Below are positions 16,364-23,386 of a stretch of DNA of 23,471 bases, piece after piece; the first letter of the stretch is position 1; the number at the start of each line of letters is the position of its first letter. The stretch lies in the NCBI GenBank assembly GCA_002329565.1, contig DCTM01000002.1, positions 15,875-39,345 of the forward strand. Reading direction: 5' to 3'. The notes beneath the pieces were generated by a model that searched no databases, had not been told where the DNA came from, and saw nothing but the letters and a program-made list of their open reading frames with translations. A program made the position numbers and the translations under genes. This DNA comes from Firmicutes bacterium UBA1440 (GTDB lineage: Bacteria; Bacillota; Clostridia; Peptostreptococcales; Anaerovoracaceae).

Positions 16364-16650
16364 TTGTACTCAATGTATTTTATGAATTCGACAAGGCCGG
16401 TGAACGCGAACGCTTTTTAAACGCTCTTAAGAAAAAGGGTATCGTTGCGGCATCACGCAATGAGGCAGGCAACCTTAAATATGACTATTACTTCGCTGAG
16501 AACTCTGCTACCGAAATGCTCCTTGTCGAGCATTGGACGGATGCCGGTGCACTCGATGCGCACGGGCAGACTCCGCACTTCAAGTCAATCCCGGCCGTCA
16601 AAGAGAAGTTTAATATCAAGGTACATCTCGACCGGTATGAAACAAAGTAA
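16360..16650 (+). CDS. putative quinol monooxygenase / ABM-domain protein
   Basis: A 96-aa single-domain protein of the antibiotic biosynthesis monooxygenase (ABM, YgiN-like) family, a dimeric ferredoxin-like fold. Visible are the opening strand MIVLNVFYEF, the YDYYFAENSATEMLLVEHW core and the HGQTPHF motif where the family has its conserved His-Phe segment. Members act on quinols, haem or small aromatics, or have no known substrate; none can be assigned. The ATG at 16360 overlaps the nadE stop as ATGA, with GGAGG about 10 nt upstream inside nadE, so it is translated together with nadE. A terminator follows. Confidence 0.85.
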   Translation: MIVLNVFYEFDKAGERERFLNALKKKGIVAASRNEAGNLKYDYYFAENSATEMLLVEHWTDAGALDAHGQTPHFKSIPAVKEKFNIKVHLDRYETK

Positions 16651-16668
16651 ATAAACAGGCAAACATAT

Positions 16669-16713
16669 AATCTCCTGCATATTCTAAATAAAAAGAATGT
16701 CAGGAGATTTTTT
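16669..16713 (+). terminator. terminator hairpin that also masks the ribosome site of the next gene
   Basis: A 9-bp outer stem (16669-16677 with 16701-16709) continues through a bulged C into six more pairs and ends in a run of six T (16708-16713). It is a good intrinsic terminator for nadE-ABM. The 3' arm contains the AGGAGA (16702-16707) that serves the ATG at 16714, and the T-run fills the 6-nt spacer. Read-through RNA would thus have that site paired. A TATAAT at 16666-16671 could start RNA near 16678, just past the 5' arm, but no good -35 box is seen. Confidence 0.8.
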
Positions 16714-17193
16714 ATGGAACACGCACAATTGTTTATTGAACTCTTACACTACGGAGCGCCCAACGCGACCGCCGAAATCTACGGAAGCAGCGAATATCCA
16801 TTACTCCGCGGTCTTGCTAAGTTTTACAATACATATGAGGAAGGCATCCTCATTTCCATCGAGGTAATGGGCCTGCCGGACAGCCCGGAATCCAACTTCA
16901 ATTTCTACGCACTGAGCATTTATCAAAACGGAGATTGCTCGGAAAATTTCTCAAATGTAGGCGAGCATTTGGACCTCAAAGGCAGAGAGCATCCCTTCCA
17001 TTCCGGTGACCTCCCTCCTCTCCTCAGCAGCGACGGCTATGCATGGATGACACTCTACGATGACCGCTTGAATATTGAAGATGTGCTCGGGAGATCAATC
17101 GTAGTCAGCAATATCCCGGAGAATTTGGATTCAACATCCGAACTGCTCGAGCCTGAAAAGATAGCCTGCGGTGTCATCATAGCTTCCCGCTGA
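16714..17193 (+). CDS. Cu/Zn superoxide dismutase-like protein lacking the copper ligands
   Basis: 159-aa protein of the Sod_Cu fold, with no signal peptide, matching the short SOD-family proteins of Clostridia. The best match is the HPFHSGDLPPLLSSDGYAW segment and GRSIVV near 126-131. Aligned to the family, zinc-site residues are kept: His85, His93, His96 and Asp99. The copper-only residues are not: the HxH pair reads Ser68-Ile-Tyr70, and the late histidine after the GRSIVV strand is Ser132. Cys75 and Cys152 stand where the family has its disulfide. It should therefore not dismutate superoxide by the usual mechanism and may be structural or bind zinc. AGGAGA stands 6 nt before the ATG, inside a terminator hairpin. 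Confidence 0.78.
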   Translation: MEHAQLFIELLHYGAPNATAEIYGSSEYPLLRGLAKFYNTYEEGILISIEVMGLPDSPESNFNFYALSIYQNGDCSENFSNVGEHLDLKGREHPFHSGDLPPLLSSDGYAWMTLYDDRLNIEDVLGRSIVVSNIPENLDSTSELLEPEKIACGVIIASR

Positions 17194-17194
17194 A

Positions 17195-17217
17195 ACCTGC
17201 AGCACAGGTAACTTTTT
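17195..17217 (+). terminator. weak possible terminator after the SOD-like gene
   Basis: A 5-bp stem (17195-17199 with 17205-17209) and a 5-nt loop are followed within three bases by five T. The stem is short, so termination is doubtful. Confidence 0.35.
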
Positions 17218-17218
17218 C

Positions 17219-17247
17219 TTTACTTTTCACTATGTCCGGAGTATCAT
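17219..17247 (+). promoter_or_regulatory. possible promoter of the small membrane protein gene
   Basis: TTTACT (17219-17224) and TATCAT (17242-17247) are 17 nt apart. A start near 17254 would leave a 39-nt leader. Both boxes deviate from consensus, and the region is AT-rich with other chance matches. Confidence 0.35.
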
Positions 17248-17292
17248 ATTTGTATGTTATATATTCTTTCACTTACATAAAGGAGATTCCGG

Positions 17293-17622
17293 ATGGCAAA
17301 AAAGAAAAAGGCTCCACCGCAACCGCTGACTTCATTTGAAAAGGTTAAAGTTTGGATGCTGCGGATATTCGGGGCATTCGCACTTTTGTTTGGCCTGTTT
17401 TTGGTCTTTTACAGCATCTTCGGCCTCTTCTTCATGATGATGGGGGCCATAGCGTTTATATTGGCCTTCGGATTGAAGAGCGACTACGAATACGAAGCCG
17501 AGCAGAGGGAATTGCGCAAAAAAGAAGCTGCCGAACAAAGAAGGCAAGCAAAGCAAATGCAGGCCGCGGAAATCGCACAAGCCTCAGAACCCGCAACAGC
17601 CGCGCAAAGCGATCCATCCTAA
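17293..17622 (+). CDS. small two-TM membrane protein of unknown function
   Basis: 109 aa, not recognised as a named family. A basic N-terminus (MAKKKKAPP) is followed by two closely spaced hydrophobic segments (about 23-42 and 43-61, rich in Phe, Leu and Met) separated only by a small turn. A cytoplasmic tail of charged residues (about 65-95; repeated Glu, Arg, Lys and Gln with coiled-coil character) and an Ala/Ser-rich end complete it. Both ends should face the cytoplasm. AAAGGAG stands 7 nt before the ATG, and a strong shared terminator follows, so it is a real gene. No function can be inferred from its neighbours. Confidence 0.7.
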   Translation: MAKKKKAPPQPLTSFEKVKVWMLRIFGAFALLFGLFLVFYSIFGLFFMMMGAIAFILAFGLKSDYEYEAEQRELRKKEAAEQRRQAKQMQAAEIAQASEPATAAQSDPS

Positions 17623-17627
17623 CACAG

Positions 17628-17673
17628 AAAAAACTCGTTACGATCAATCTTTGATCCGCAACGAGTTTTTTTT
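17628..17673. terminator. bidirectional terminator between convergent genes
   Basis: The arms 17628-17639 and 17662-17673 are complementary (ACTCGTT/AACGAGT flanked by A and T runs), and an inner GATCAA/TTGATC hairpin sits inside. T-runs follow the stem on both strands, so it can end both the plus-strand small membrane gene and the minus-strand MFS gene. Confidence 0.9.
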
Positions 17674-17684
17674 ATTGTATTTTA

Positions 17685-18908
17685 TTACTTTTGTTCGTTT
17701 GCTTCCATCGCAGCACAAGTCTTGTTCAGCATGAGCCACAGCACAAAAGCGACTGCTGCCAGGACGAGAATCATCATAAATGTCGTATCGTATGTTCCGC
17801 CGCTCTTCTCAATCAGCTTGCTTGAGATCATCGGTCCGATAATGGCAGCCGGAATCAACGAAAAGTTAGCCAAACTGAAGTTTACCGCAAAATATCTCGG
17901 TCCAAATTGTTTATTTATAAAAGACGTAGTTATTGTCGGGTTGCCTCCGTAAGAAAGACCCATGCCGAGCAGTCCCAGCAAAATCAACGCTACAGCGGAA
18001 GTCTTTGCACCAAGCAGCAGAGAAGTCCCCGCAGCCGTCAAAATCAGCATATTGATTGCCATCGTCCTCTTTCTGCCAAGCTTGTCGAAAATTGCTCCGA
18101 TCATTACTCTTCCGGCACCGTTGAAAATCGATACGATCATGCCTACGATTGCCGGCGCGCCGAACGCAACTGCAATCGGTGCCGCACTGCTTATGACCAT
18201 CAAGCCGGTCGAGTTTGCAGCGACGCACCACAAAACAAAGATCCAAAACTGCGGTGTTTTCAGCATTTCTCCGGTCTTCATGCCGTCCGTAGGCTTTGCT
18301 CCGGATTTTTGCACTACACCGTCACGCTCTTCCGGCACTCTGATGAAAAGCGAGCCAATTGCCAACGCGACAAATGTCATGATCCCCAAGATGAAGAACG
18401 TGTCAAACAATCCATGCGATTTGATCAGACCCGTGGCGATACTGCCGAGGATCAATGCCCCCAAGCCAAAGCCCATCATCATAATTCCGGATGCGAGACC
18501 CGGTCTGTCCGCAAACCATTTATTCAATGTAGCGATTACATTGTTGTAACAGATGCCGACACCGCCGCCGCCTAATACGCCGTAACACAAATAGAGCATT
18601 CTCAAAGAGCCGGTAGCATCCGAGGCATCGAGCCGCGAAACGCCGAAGAATCCAACAAATAGCAATGTCGCAGCCAGTAAAATGATATATCTCGGTTTTA
18701 ATACCGCCGACAATTTTCCGGCGATAAACGCGCCGATGCAAAATGCTGTCATTGAAATCGTAAATGTCATCGACAATTGCGACAACGACCATTGCGGGTA
18801 AATCTCCGCGAAAGGTGCTTTAAACAAAGACCAACCGTAGATCAATCCACAGAAAATAAGCACCACTGTGCCTATTGCCAAATAAAACCATCTTTTGTTA
18901 TTAGCCAT
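17685..18908 (-). CDS. MFS transporter, OFA (oxalate/formate antiporter-like) family
   Basis: 407-aa carrier with 12 hydrophobic segments. Family features are the N-terminal LIFCGLIYGWSLFKAPF helix, the ACYGVLGG-like sequence LCYGVLGGGGVGICYNN, the KWFADRPGLASGIMMMGFGLGA stretch typical of OFA and monocarboxylate-type carriers, and a GRVMIGAIFDKLGRKRTM motif before helix 8. The substrate is probably a small carboxylate but cannot be named. AAGGA stands before the ATG after an A-rich spacer. It has its own promoter, 154 nt beyond potD, and ends at a bidirectional terminator. As no terminator is seen after potD, some transcription from the pot operon may reach it. Confidence 0.88.
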   Translation of the reverse strand: MANNKRWFYLAIGTVVLIFCGLIYGWSLFKAPFAEIYPQWSLSQLSMTFTISMTAFCIGAFIAGKLSAVLKPRYIILLAATLLFVGFFGVSRLDASDATGSLRMLYLCYGVLGGGGVGICYNNVIATLNKWFADRPGLASGIMMMGFGLGALILGSIATGLIKSHGLFDTFFILGIMTFVALAIGSLFIRVPEERDGVVQKSGAKPTDGMKTGEMLKTPQFWIFVLWCVAANSTGLMVISSAAPIAVAFGAPAIVGMIVSIFNGAGRVMIGAIFDKLGRKRTMAINMLILTAAGTSLLLGAKTSAVALILLGLLGMGLSYGGNPTITTSFINKQFGPRYFAVNFSLANFSLIPAAIIGPMISSKLIEKSGGTYDTTFMMILVLAAVAFVLWLMLNKTCAAMEANEQK

Positions 18909-19007
18909 CTCTTTTTTTCCTTTTCACTAAAAAATTCAACGGCACCCCACATTTCTACTTTACCAATTACAACTGTTTTTTGGCATACAACAAAGCCGCT
19001 TCTTAAC

Positions 19008-19036
19008 AATATAATCTATTTCATTTCCAATGTCAA
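19008..19036 (-). promoter_or_regulatory. sigma-A promoter of the MFS transporter gene
   Basis: On the minus strand, TTGACA (19036-19031) and TATATT (19013-19008) are 17 nt apart, the same boxes and spacing as the potA promoter. The start should be near 19001, leaving a leader of about 92 nt. Copies of CCGTTGA lie upstream of, across and downstream of it. Confidence 0.78.
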
Positions 19037-19062
19037 CGGATATGTTTCAACGGTTTGAAGCA

Positions 19063-20322
19063 TTAATCCTCAGACATTTCTCTGTAAGCTTTTTTCTTTT
19101 TCGCCTTATAGAACATCTTCCCTGCGATAATCAGTGCAAGAGCAAACAGAGGCGGGAAGCCCCACGTCCAAAACGACTCGCTCTCCGACAGAATCTCCGT
19201 CCACAGACTGTCCATAAGGGCGTTCGTCTGCGGAGAAAGGTGGATGAATTGTTCGGAGCTGTCAATGACAGACTGTGGCGGATAAGTGATCTCACTCTCC
19301 TTCATTTCCTCCGGAAGCAGCTCGTAAGCGGCCCAATTCGGCGTCGCATAGCCGATGAACTCCATATTCTGCGCAGCTATGACAGGCTCGTTGAGGAAAT
19401 TGATAAACATCTCCGCAGCCTCCTGATTCTTAGAGGTCGCAGGGATAGCCGCAGCGTCCACAAACAGGTTCGTTCCTTCCTTGGGATATGCGACAGCAAG
19501 ATTCGGGTTGTGCTCGAGCATCAGGACAGCATCACCGGCATAGTACGGCGCAATCGCAGCCTCGTTGTTCTCCATCTTGTCGAAAATCTGGTCCATTACA
19601 TAAGCCTGCACCAGCGGCTTTTGCTCGATCATCAGATTAGCGGCCTCTCGCAACTCCTGTTCATTTTCGGTGTTCAAAGAATAGCCGAGCTTCTTGCAGG
19701 CAATGGCAAGCGCATCGCGCGAGTTGCTGAACATAAGGATTTTTCCTTTGTACTGCTTATCCCAAAGTACATCCCAGCTGTCAGGGATTTCCTTGACCAT
19801 CTTTGTATTGTATATAAGGGCTACTGTATTCCAAGCATAAGGAACGGAATAAAGAGACCCCGGATCGTATTGCGGATCCATGAATTTCTCATCGATATAT
19901 TTAAGGTTCGGAATGTTCTCCTTATTCAGCGGAAGCAACATATTTTCCTGAATCATACGCGCCACCATATAATCCGACGGCACGATAACATCATAGCCCG
20001 ACGCTCCGCTCTTAAGCTTAGCGTACATCTCTTCGTTTGTCGCAAAGTTTGTGTAATACACCTTGATGCCCGTTACTTCCGTAAACGCTTGGCAAACATC
20101 CACAAGTTCTTTATCGCTGCCGTCCGAAATATATTCTCCCCAGTTGTAGACGCTGATAGATACGTCCTTTCCTCGGAATTTTCCGTAGTACTTGTCATCG
20201 AAATTCGTGCCCGCCGGCGCACCGGAATAAGTGACTGCCAGCGCATTGTACGGAGGCACCAATGTAATCAGAACAAGGGCCAGTAAAACTGTCGACAAAA
20301 TCCTGTTAATTCTGTTTTGCAC
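19063..20322 (-). CDS. potD: spermidine/putrescine ABC transporter substrate-binding protein with a C-terminal membrane anchor
   Basis: 419-aa PotD/PotF-type binding protein. After an N-terminal hydrophobic segment (about 9-29, ending NALA) comes a binding domain with the family motifs VYNWGEYI, YDVIVPSDYMV, SVPYAWNT and YYAGDA. The N-terminal segment has no lipobox cysteine. Instead a second membrane segment lies at the very end (about 386-405, PPLFALALIIAG), followed by a lysine-rich tail, so the protein is probably tethered by its C-terminus. The start codon is GTG at 20322, not ATG: AAGGAGGT lies 8 nt upstream. It overlaps the end of potC by 17 nt. It delivers polyamines to PotBC. Confidence 0.92.
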   Translation of the reverse strand: MQNRINRILSTVLLALVLITLVPPYNALAVTYSGAPAGTNFDDKYYGKFRGKDVSISVYNWGEYISDGSDKELVDVCQAFTEVTGIKVYYTNFATNEEMYAKLKSGASGYDVIVPSDYMVARMIQENMLLPLNKENIPNLKYIDEKFMDPQYDPGSLYSVPYAWNTVALIYNTKMVKEIPDSWDVLWDKQYKGKILMFSNSRDALAIACKKLGYSLNTENEQELREAANLMIEQKPLVQAYVMDQIFDKMENNEAAIAPYYAGDAVLMLEHNPNLAVAYPKEGTNLFVDAAAIPATSKNQEAAEMFINFLNEPVIAAQNMEFIGYATPNWAAYELLPEEMKESEITYPPQSVIDSSEQFIHLSPQTNALMDSLWTEILSESESFWTWGFPPLFALALIIAGKMFYKAKKKKAYREMSED

Positions 20323-21121
20323 TGCGGCGCACCTCCTTCTTTGCCGGCATCTTGCGGATATCCTTCAAATTTACGGCAATCAAAATCAGAAGCACCACCA
20401 CAAAAATAATCGTGGAGAGCGCGTTAATTTCAGGGCTGATTCTTCTTCTCGTCATAGAGTAAATCAGAATCGGCAATGTCTGGAACTTGTCTCCGCTGAC
20501 GAAGTAGCTGACATTGAAGTCGTCAAGCGAGAATGTCAGCGACATCAAAAATCCCGTGATGATGCCCGGCATTATCTCCGGCAGTATAACCTTGATAAAG
20601 GCCTTTTTTGCAGTGCAGCCCAAGTCAAGAGCTGCCTCGAAAATATACTTGTCAACCTGCCTCAGCTTCGGCATCACACAGAGTATAACATATGGCAGAT
20701 TGAAGGTTATGTGCGCAAGTATCAACGTCAACATGCCGAATTTGAAATTGAACAGCACAAACAAAAGCATCAACGATACGCCGAGAATGATTTCCGGGCT
20801 GACAATAGGAATGTAGGTAAAGTTCAGCGTGGCGCTCTTTGATCTTCTGCGCATACCTTGTATACCGATTGCCGCCAGCGTACCGAGCAGCGTCGCAACT
20901 ACTGCCGAGACAGCGGCCACCGTCAGCGTCGCCATCAGCGCTCGCAAGATTTCTTCGTTGTTGAACAGTTGATGATACCAACGCAGCGAGAATCCCGTCC
21001 AGTGACTCCTGCTCTTGGTGGAGTTGAACGAAAATACGATCATAATCACTATCGGAACGTACAGGAACAGGAGCACAATCCCCGTATATCCTGTTGCCAA
21101 TTTGGAGAGAGGTTTTTTCAT
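20306..21121 (-). CDS. potC: spermidine/putrescine ABC transporter permease PotC
   Basis: 271-aa inner permease with six hydrophobic segments, the first at about 13-32. The BPD permease loop that docks on PotA reads EAALDLGCTAKKAFIKVILPEIMPGI, with the expected EAA-Gly pattern. The DDFNVSYF segment is typical of PotC. The ATG overlaps the potB stop as ATGA, and AAGGAGGG stands 9 nt upstream inside potB, so translation is coupled. Confidence 0.95.
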   Translation of the reverse strand: MKKPLSKLATGYTGIVLLFLYVPIVIMIVFSFNSTKSRSHWTGFSLRWYHQLFNNEEILRALMATLTVAAVSAVVATLLGTLAAIGIQGMRRRSKSATLNFTYIPIVSPEIILGVSLMLLFVLFNFKFGMLTLILAHITFNLPYVILCVMPKLRQVDKYIFEAALDLGCTAKKAFIKVILPEIMPGIITGFLMSLTFSLDDFNVSYFVSGDKFQTLPILIYSMTRRRISPEINALSTIIFVVVLLILIAVNLKDIRKMPAKKEVRRSAKQN

Positions 21122-21933
21122 AGCAACAGTCCCTCCTTTTCTTCTGTGTCCCGGAAGATATCAGTCAATGCCATACAGACCAGAATGATGGCCATCAGCA
21201 CCATCGAAATGGCAGAACCGAGATATGGGTTATATGCATTGCCGAGGAATTCCATTTCTATAATATCACCGATCAGCATGAATGAACCGCCTCCGAGCAT
21301 TCTGGAAATTACGAATGTAGATACCGAAGGCACAAACACCATCGTGATACCCGTGGTAATTCCGGGCAGCGACAGCGGAATAATAACCCGGCGCATAACA
21401 TAAAGCGGTCCCGCGCCGAGATCTCCGGCAGCCTCAAGCAACGAATTGTCAAACTTAACAATCACGGAATAAATCGGCAACAGCATAAACGGCAGGTAAT
21501 TGTACACCATGCCCAAAACGACCGCCCCTTCCGTATTTATCATCGAGAAAGGTCCGAGTCCGAAAAATCCGAAAAATTGGTTGAGAAGCCCGTTGTTTTC
21601 GAGCAGCGTCATCCAAGCGTACGTTCTCAACAGAAAATTGATCCACATCGGCAGAACGATAAGCATGATCATCGTGCCCTGCCTCCGCGGAGCATAGCGT
21701 GAAATAATGTACGCCAACGGATAGGCGACCACGAGGCAAATTGCCGTCGCTATCATCGCCAACCAAATGGAATTGAAGATTACCGGCGCATAACCGACCG
21801 AATCGACAAAATTGCGCAGGGTAAAATTACCGTCTGCGTCGTGCAGCGCAAACACTGCCACCAAAGCAAACGGAATAACGATAAACAGCACCGACCAGAG
21901 AAGATAGGGTGTAGCTGCAGCTTTTGTTTTCAT
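21118..21933 (-). CDS. potB: spermidine/putrescine ABC transporter permease PotB
   Basis: 271-aa permease partner of PotC with six membrane segments, the first at about 10-30. The EAA loop reads EAAGDLGAGPLYVMRRVIIPLSLPGI. The MWINFLLRTYAWMTLLENNG stretch after segment three is typical of PotB. I chose the ATG at 21933 because AGGGGG lies 8 nt upstream. A GTG three codons earlier would sit directly on that site. The potA stop codon is 12 nt upstream and its TAG runs into the ribosome site. Confidence 0.95.
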   Translation of the reverse strand: MKTKAAATPYLLWSVLFIVIPFALVAVFALHDADGNFTLRNFVDSVGYAPVIFNSIWLAMIATAICLVVAYPLAYIISRYAPRRQGTMIMLIVLPMWINFLLRTYAWMTLLENNGLLNQFFGFFGLGPFSMINTEGAVVLGMVYNYLPFMLLPIYSVIVKFDNSLLEAAGDLGAGPLYVMRRVIIPLSLPGITTGITMVFVPSVSTFVISRMLGGGSFMLIGDIIEMEFLGNAYNPYLGSAISMVLMAIILVCMALTDIFRDTEEKEGLLL

Positions 21934-21945
21934 CCGCAGCACCCC

Positions 21946-23082
21946 CTATTCAAATTCGGGAGACGTATAGTCTTCAAGCTCGTCCTCATCGATAGGTATA
22001 GAATCCGCTTCCAGCGCCGTTAAAGCAAACGATTCATCTTCGTCCATCTTATTCATGATGTGAATATATTCCGGTATGACAGACAGACCGATACGGGAAC
22101 CGGGATTGTGCTGCTGCGTAGTGTGCACCATGAGCTTCTCCACACCGATATCAACGATGTTCTCGAAGTGGACTCCCTTAAATACTGTTGATTCGACGAC
22201 ACCTACGAATTGTGAATCCTCGGGTTTGCCGATATCCCAGTCTTCCGGACGGATGACTACGTCTACCGGTTGATTCTTTCCGAAGCCCTTGTCTACACAC
22301 GGTAAAACCTTACCGCATACTTCAACCACGAAGTCCTCATGCATGATGCCTTCTAAGATATTGCTCTCGCCGATGAAATCGGCAACGAATGCGTTCACAG
22401 GCTCATTGTAGATGTCCGTCGGCGATCCGTCCTGGAGGATCTTTCCGGCGTTCATTACGATGACGCGGTCTGACATCGTCAGCGCTTCCTCCTGATCGTG
22501 CGTTACATATAAAAAAGTAATGTTCATCTGTTGCTGAATACGCTTAAGTTCGATCTGCATCTCCTTTCTGAGCTTCAGATCGAGCGCGCCGAGCGGCTCG
22601 TCAAGCAATAGTACGCGCGGATGGTTGACAAGCGCACGCGCAATAGCCACGCGCTGTTGCTGTCCTCCCGAAAGTTGCGCAATGCGTCGCAATTCGAATC
22701 CTTTCAAATTGACGAGTTCGAGCATCTCTTTGATTCTCTTTTTTCTTTCTTCTTTCGGTACGTTGGAAATCTTAAGACCGAATTCTACATTCTCGTAGAC
22801 GTTCAGATGCGGAAAAAGCGCATAACGCTGAAACACAGTGTTAACTTGCCTCTTGTAAGGCGGCACACCGTTAATATTTTTTCCGTCAAAAAAAATATTA
22901 CCCTCCGTAGGATTTACAAAGCCGCCGATGATGCGTAACGTAGTCGTTTTCCCGCATCCCGAAGGTCCCAGAAGTGTAACGAATTCCTTGTCGCGAATGT
23001 CCAAGTTGATGCCGTCGAGGATGATGTCGTCGTCGAATTGAACAAAGATATCACGCAAGCTGATTAAAATGTTGTTTTGCAT
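21946..23082 (-). CDS. potA: spermidine/putrescine ABC transporter ATPase PotA
   Basis: 378-aa ATPase that powers polyamine import. Walker [11 protein letters not shown]-loop region [10 protein letters not shown], signature [15 protein letters not shown], Walker [13 protein letters not shown] and the switch His in THDQEEALT are all visible. A C-terminal TOBE domain (about 235-355) follows, then an acidic tail. I chose the ATG at 23082 because AAAGGGGG stands 8 nt upstream. An in-frame ATG at 23112 adds ten unlikely residues, has no site, and lies in the 3' arm of a leader hairpin. First gene of potABCD. Its ribosome site can pair with an upstream leader segment, which points to translational control. 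Confidence 0.96.
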   Translation of the reverse strand: MQNNILISLRDIFVQFDDDIILDGINLDIRDKEFVTLLGPSGCGKTTTLRIIGGFVNPTEGNIFFDGKNINGVPPYKRQVNTVFQRYALFPHLNVYENVEFGLKISNVPKEERKKRIKEMLELVNLKGFELRRIAQLSGGQQQRVAIARALVNHPRVLLLDEPLGALDLKLRKEMQIELKRIQQQMNITFLYVTHDQEEALTMSDRVIVMNAGKILQDGSPTDIYNEPVNAFVADFIGESNILEGIMHEDFVVEVCGKVLPCVDKGFGKNQPVDVVIRPEDWDIGKPEDSQFVGVVESTVFKGVHFENIVDIGVEKLMVHTTQQHNPGSRIGLSVIPEYIHIMNKMDEDESFALTALEADSIPIDEDELEDYTSPEFE

Positions 23083-23092
23083 ATGTGCATCC

Positions 23093-23221
23093 CCCTTTGC
23101 GGATTTAGTCATGCAGGCCTTTTATCTACCTGCACGGCCCGGAGCCTTTTGATACCACGCCCCGCAAAGGGTTTTCACAAGGTGGTACATACGTCTCCGT
23201 ATATTGCCGGACGCTCAATAT
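23093..23221 (-). promoter_or_regulatory. structured potA leader: candidate pseudoknot riboswitch masking the ribosome site
   Basis: Reading 5' to 3' on the minus strand, the leader holds several elements. An early 6-bp stem pairs 23221-23216 with 23206-23201. Hairpin P1 (23202-23198 with 23193-23189) has a GAGA tetraloop and shares two bases with that stem. P2 (23188-23182 with 23158-23152) encloses a 23-nt loop, P3 is a small GGC/GCC hairpin (23146-23136), and P4 pairs 23134-23129 with 23117-23112. The P2 loop segment CCCUUUGCGG (23171-23162) is a perfect complement of CCGCAAAGGG (23102-23093), which contains the potA Shine-Dalgarno. P2 and this pairing make an H-type pseudoknot with an A-rich first loop. 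SAM-II and preQ1-II riboswitches use this type of layout. I do not recognise the sequence as a named class. The ligand is not known; a polyamine is the obvious guess from the genes. Confidence 0.65.
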
Positions 23222-23241
23222 TAAATTTTTAAGCAAGTTTA

Positions 23242-23270
23242 AATATATAGGTAAACACGTTAAATGTCAA
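23242..23270 (-). promoter_or_regulatory. sigma-A promoter of the potABCD operon
   Basis: On the minus strand, perfect TTGACA (23270-23265) and TATATT (23247-23242) are 17 nt apart. The start should be near 23235, giving a leader of about 150 nt that carries the whole folded element ahead of potA. Confidence 0.83.
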
Positions 23271-23277
23271 TGGTATG

Positions 23278-23335
23278 CGGTAATATTTTTGTATACGGCA
23301 ATATTTTCCGAATTTATAATTGTGCATTCGGAAAA
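23278..23335. repeat. direct and inverted repeats between the pot and tRNA promoters
   Basis: Two near-identical copies of CGGYAATATTTT start at 23278 and 23296, 18 bp apart, directly upstream of the pot -35 box. They are followed by a perfect 9-bp inverted repeat TTTTCCGAA/TTCGGAAAA (23304-23312 and 23327-23335, 14-nt loop). No T-run suited to termination follows on either strand. The spacing fits a protein-binding site, but this is inference in an AT-rich gap. Confidence 0.45.
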
Positions 23336-23386
23336 GAAAAATACCGTCCCTGTGCATATTATTTGTAATTTGGGTATATTTTTTAC

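Noticed and set aside
16643..16671. A full sigma-A promoter for the SOD-like gene.
   Set aside because: TATAAT is perfect, but the bases 16-18 nt upstream do not resemble a -35 box and there is no extended -10. I mention it only as a possibility.
19030..20286. A 418-codon open frame on the plus strand covering almost all of potD.
   Set aside because: It is antisense to a gene with clear PotD motifs, its translation is rich in Arg and His with no recognisable domain, and it has no ribosome site. Such long shadow frames arise from codon bias; others lie opposite glmS, ahcY and yhaM.
23083..23112. A ten-residue N-terminal extension of PotA from the ATG at 23112.
   Set aside because: There is no Shine-Dalgarno before it, whereas AAAGGGGG is well placed before the ATG at 23082. 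The earlier ATG is in a leader hairpin.
23304..23335. The 9-bp inverted repeat as a Rho-independent terminator.
   Set aside because: The A and T runs are part of the arms and no separate T-run follows on either strand. No gene ends nearby.
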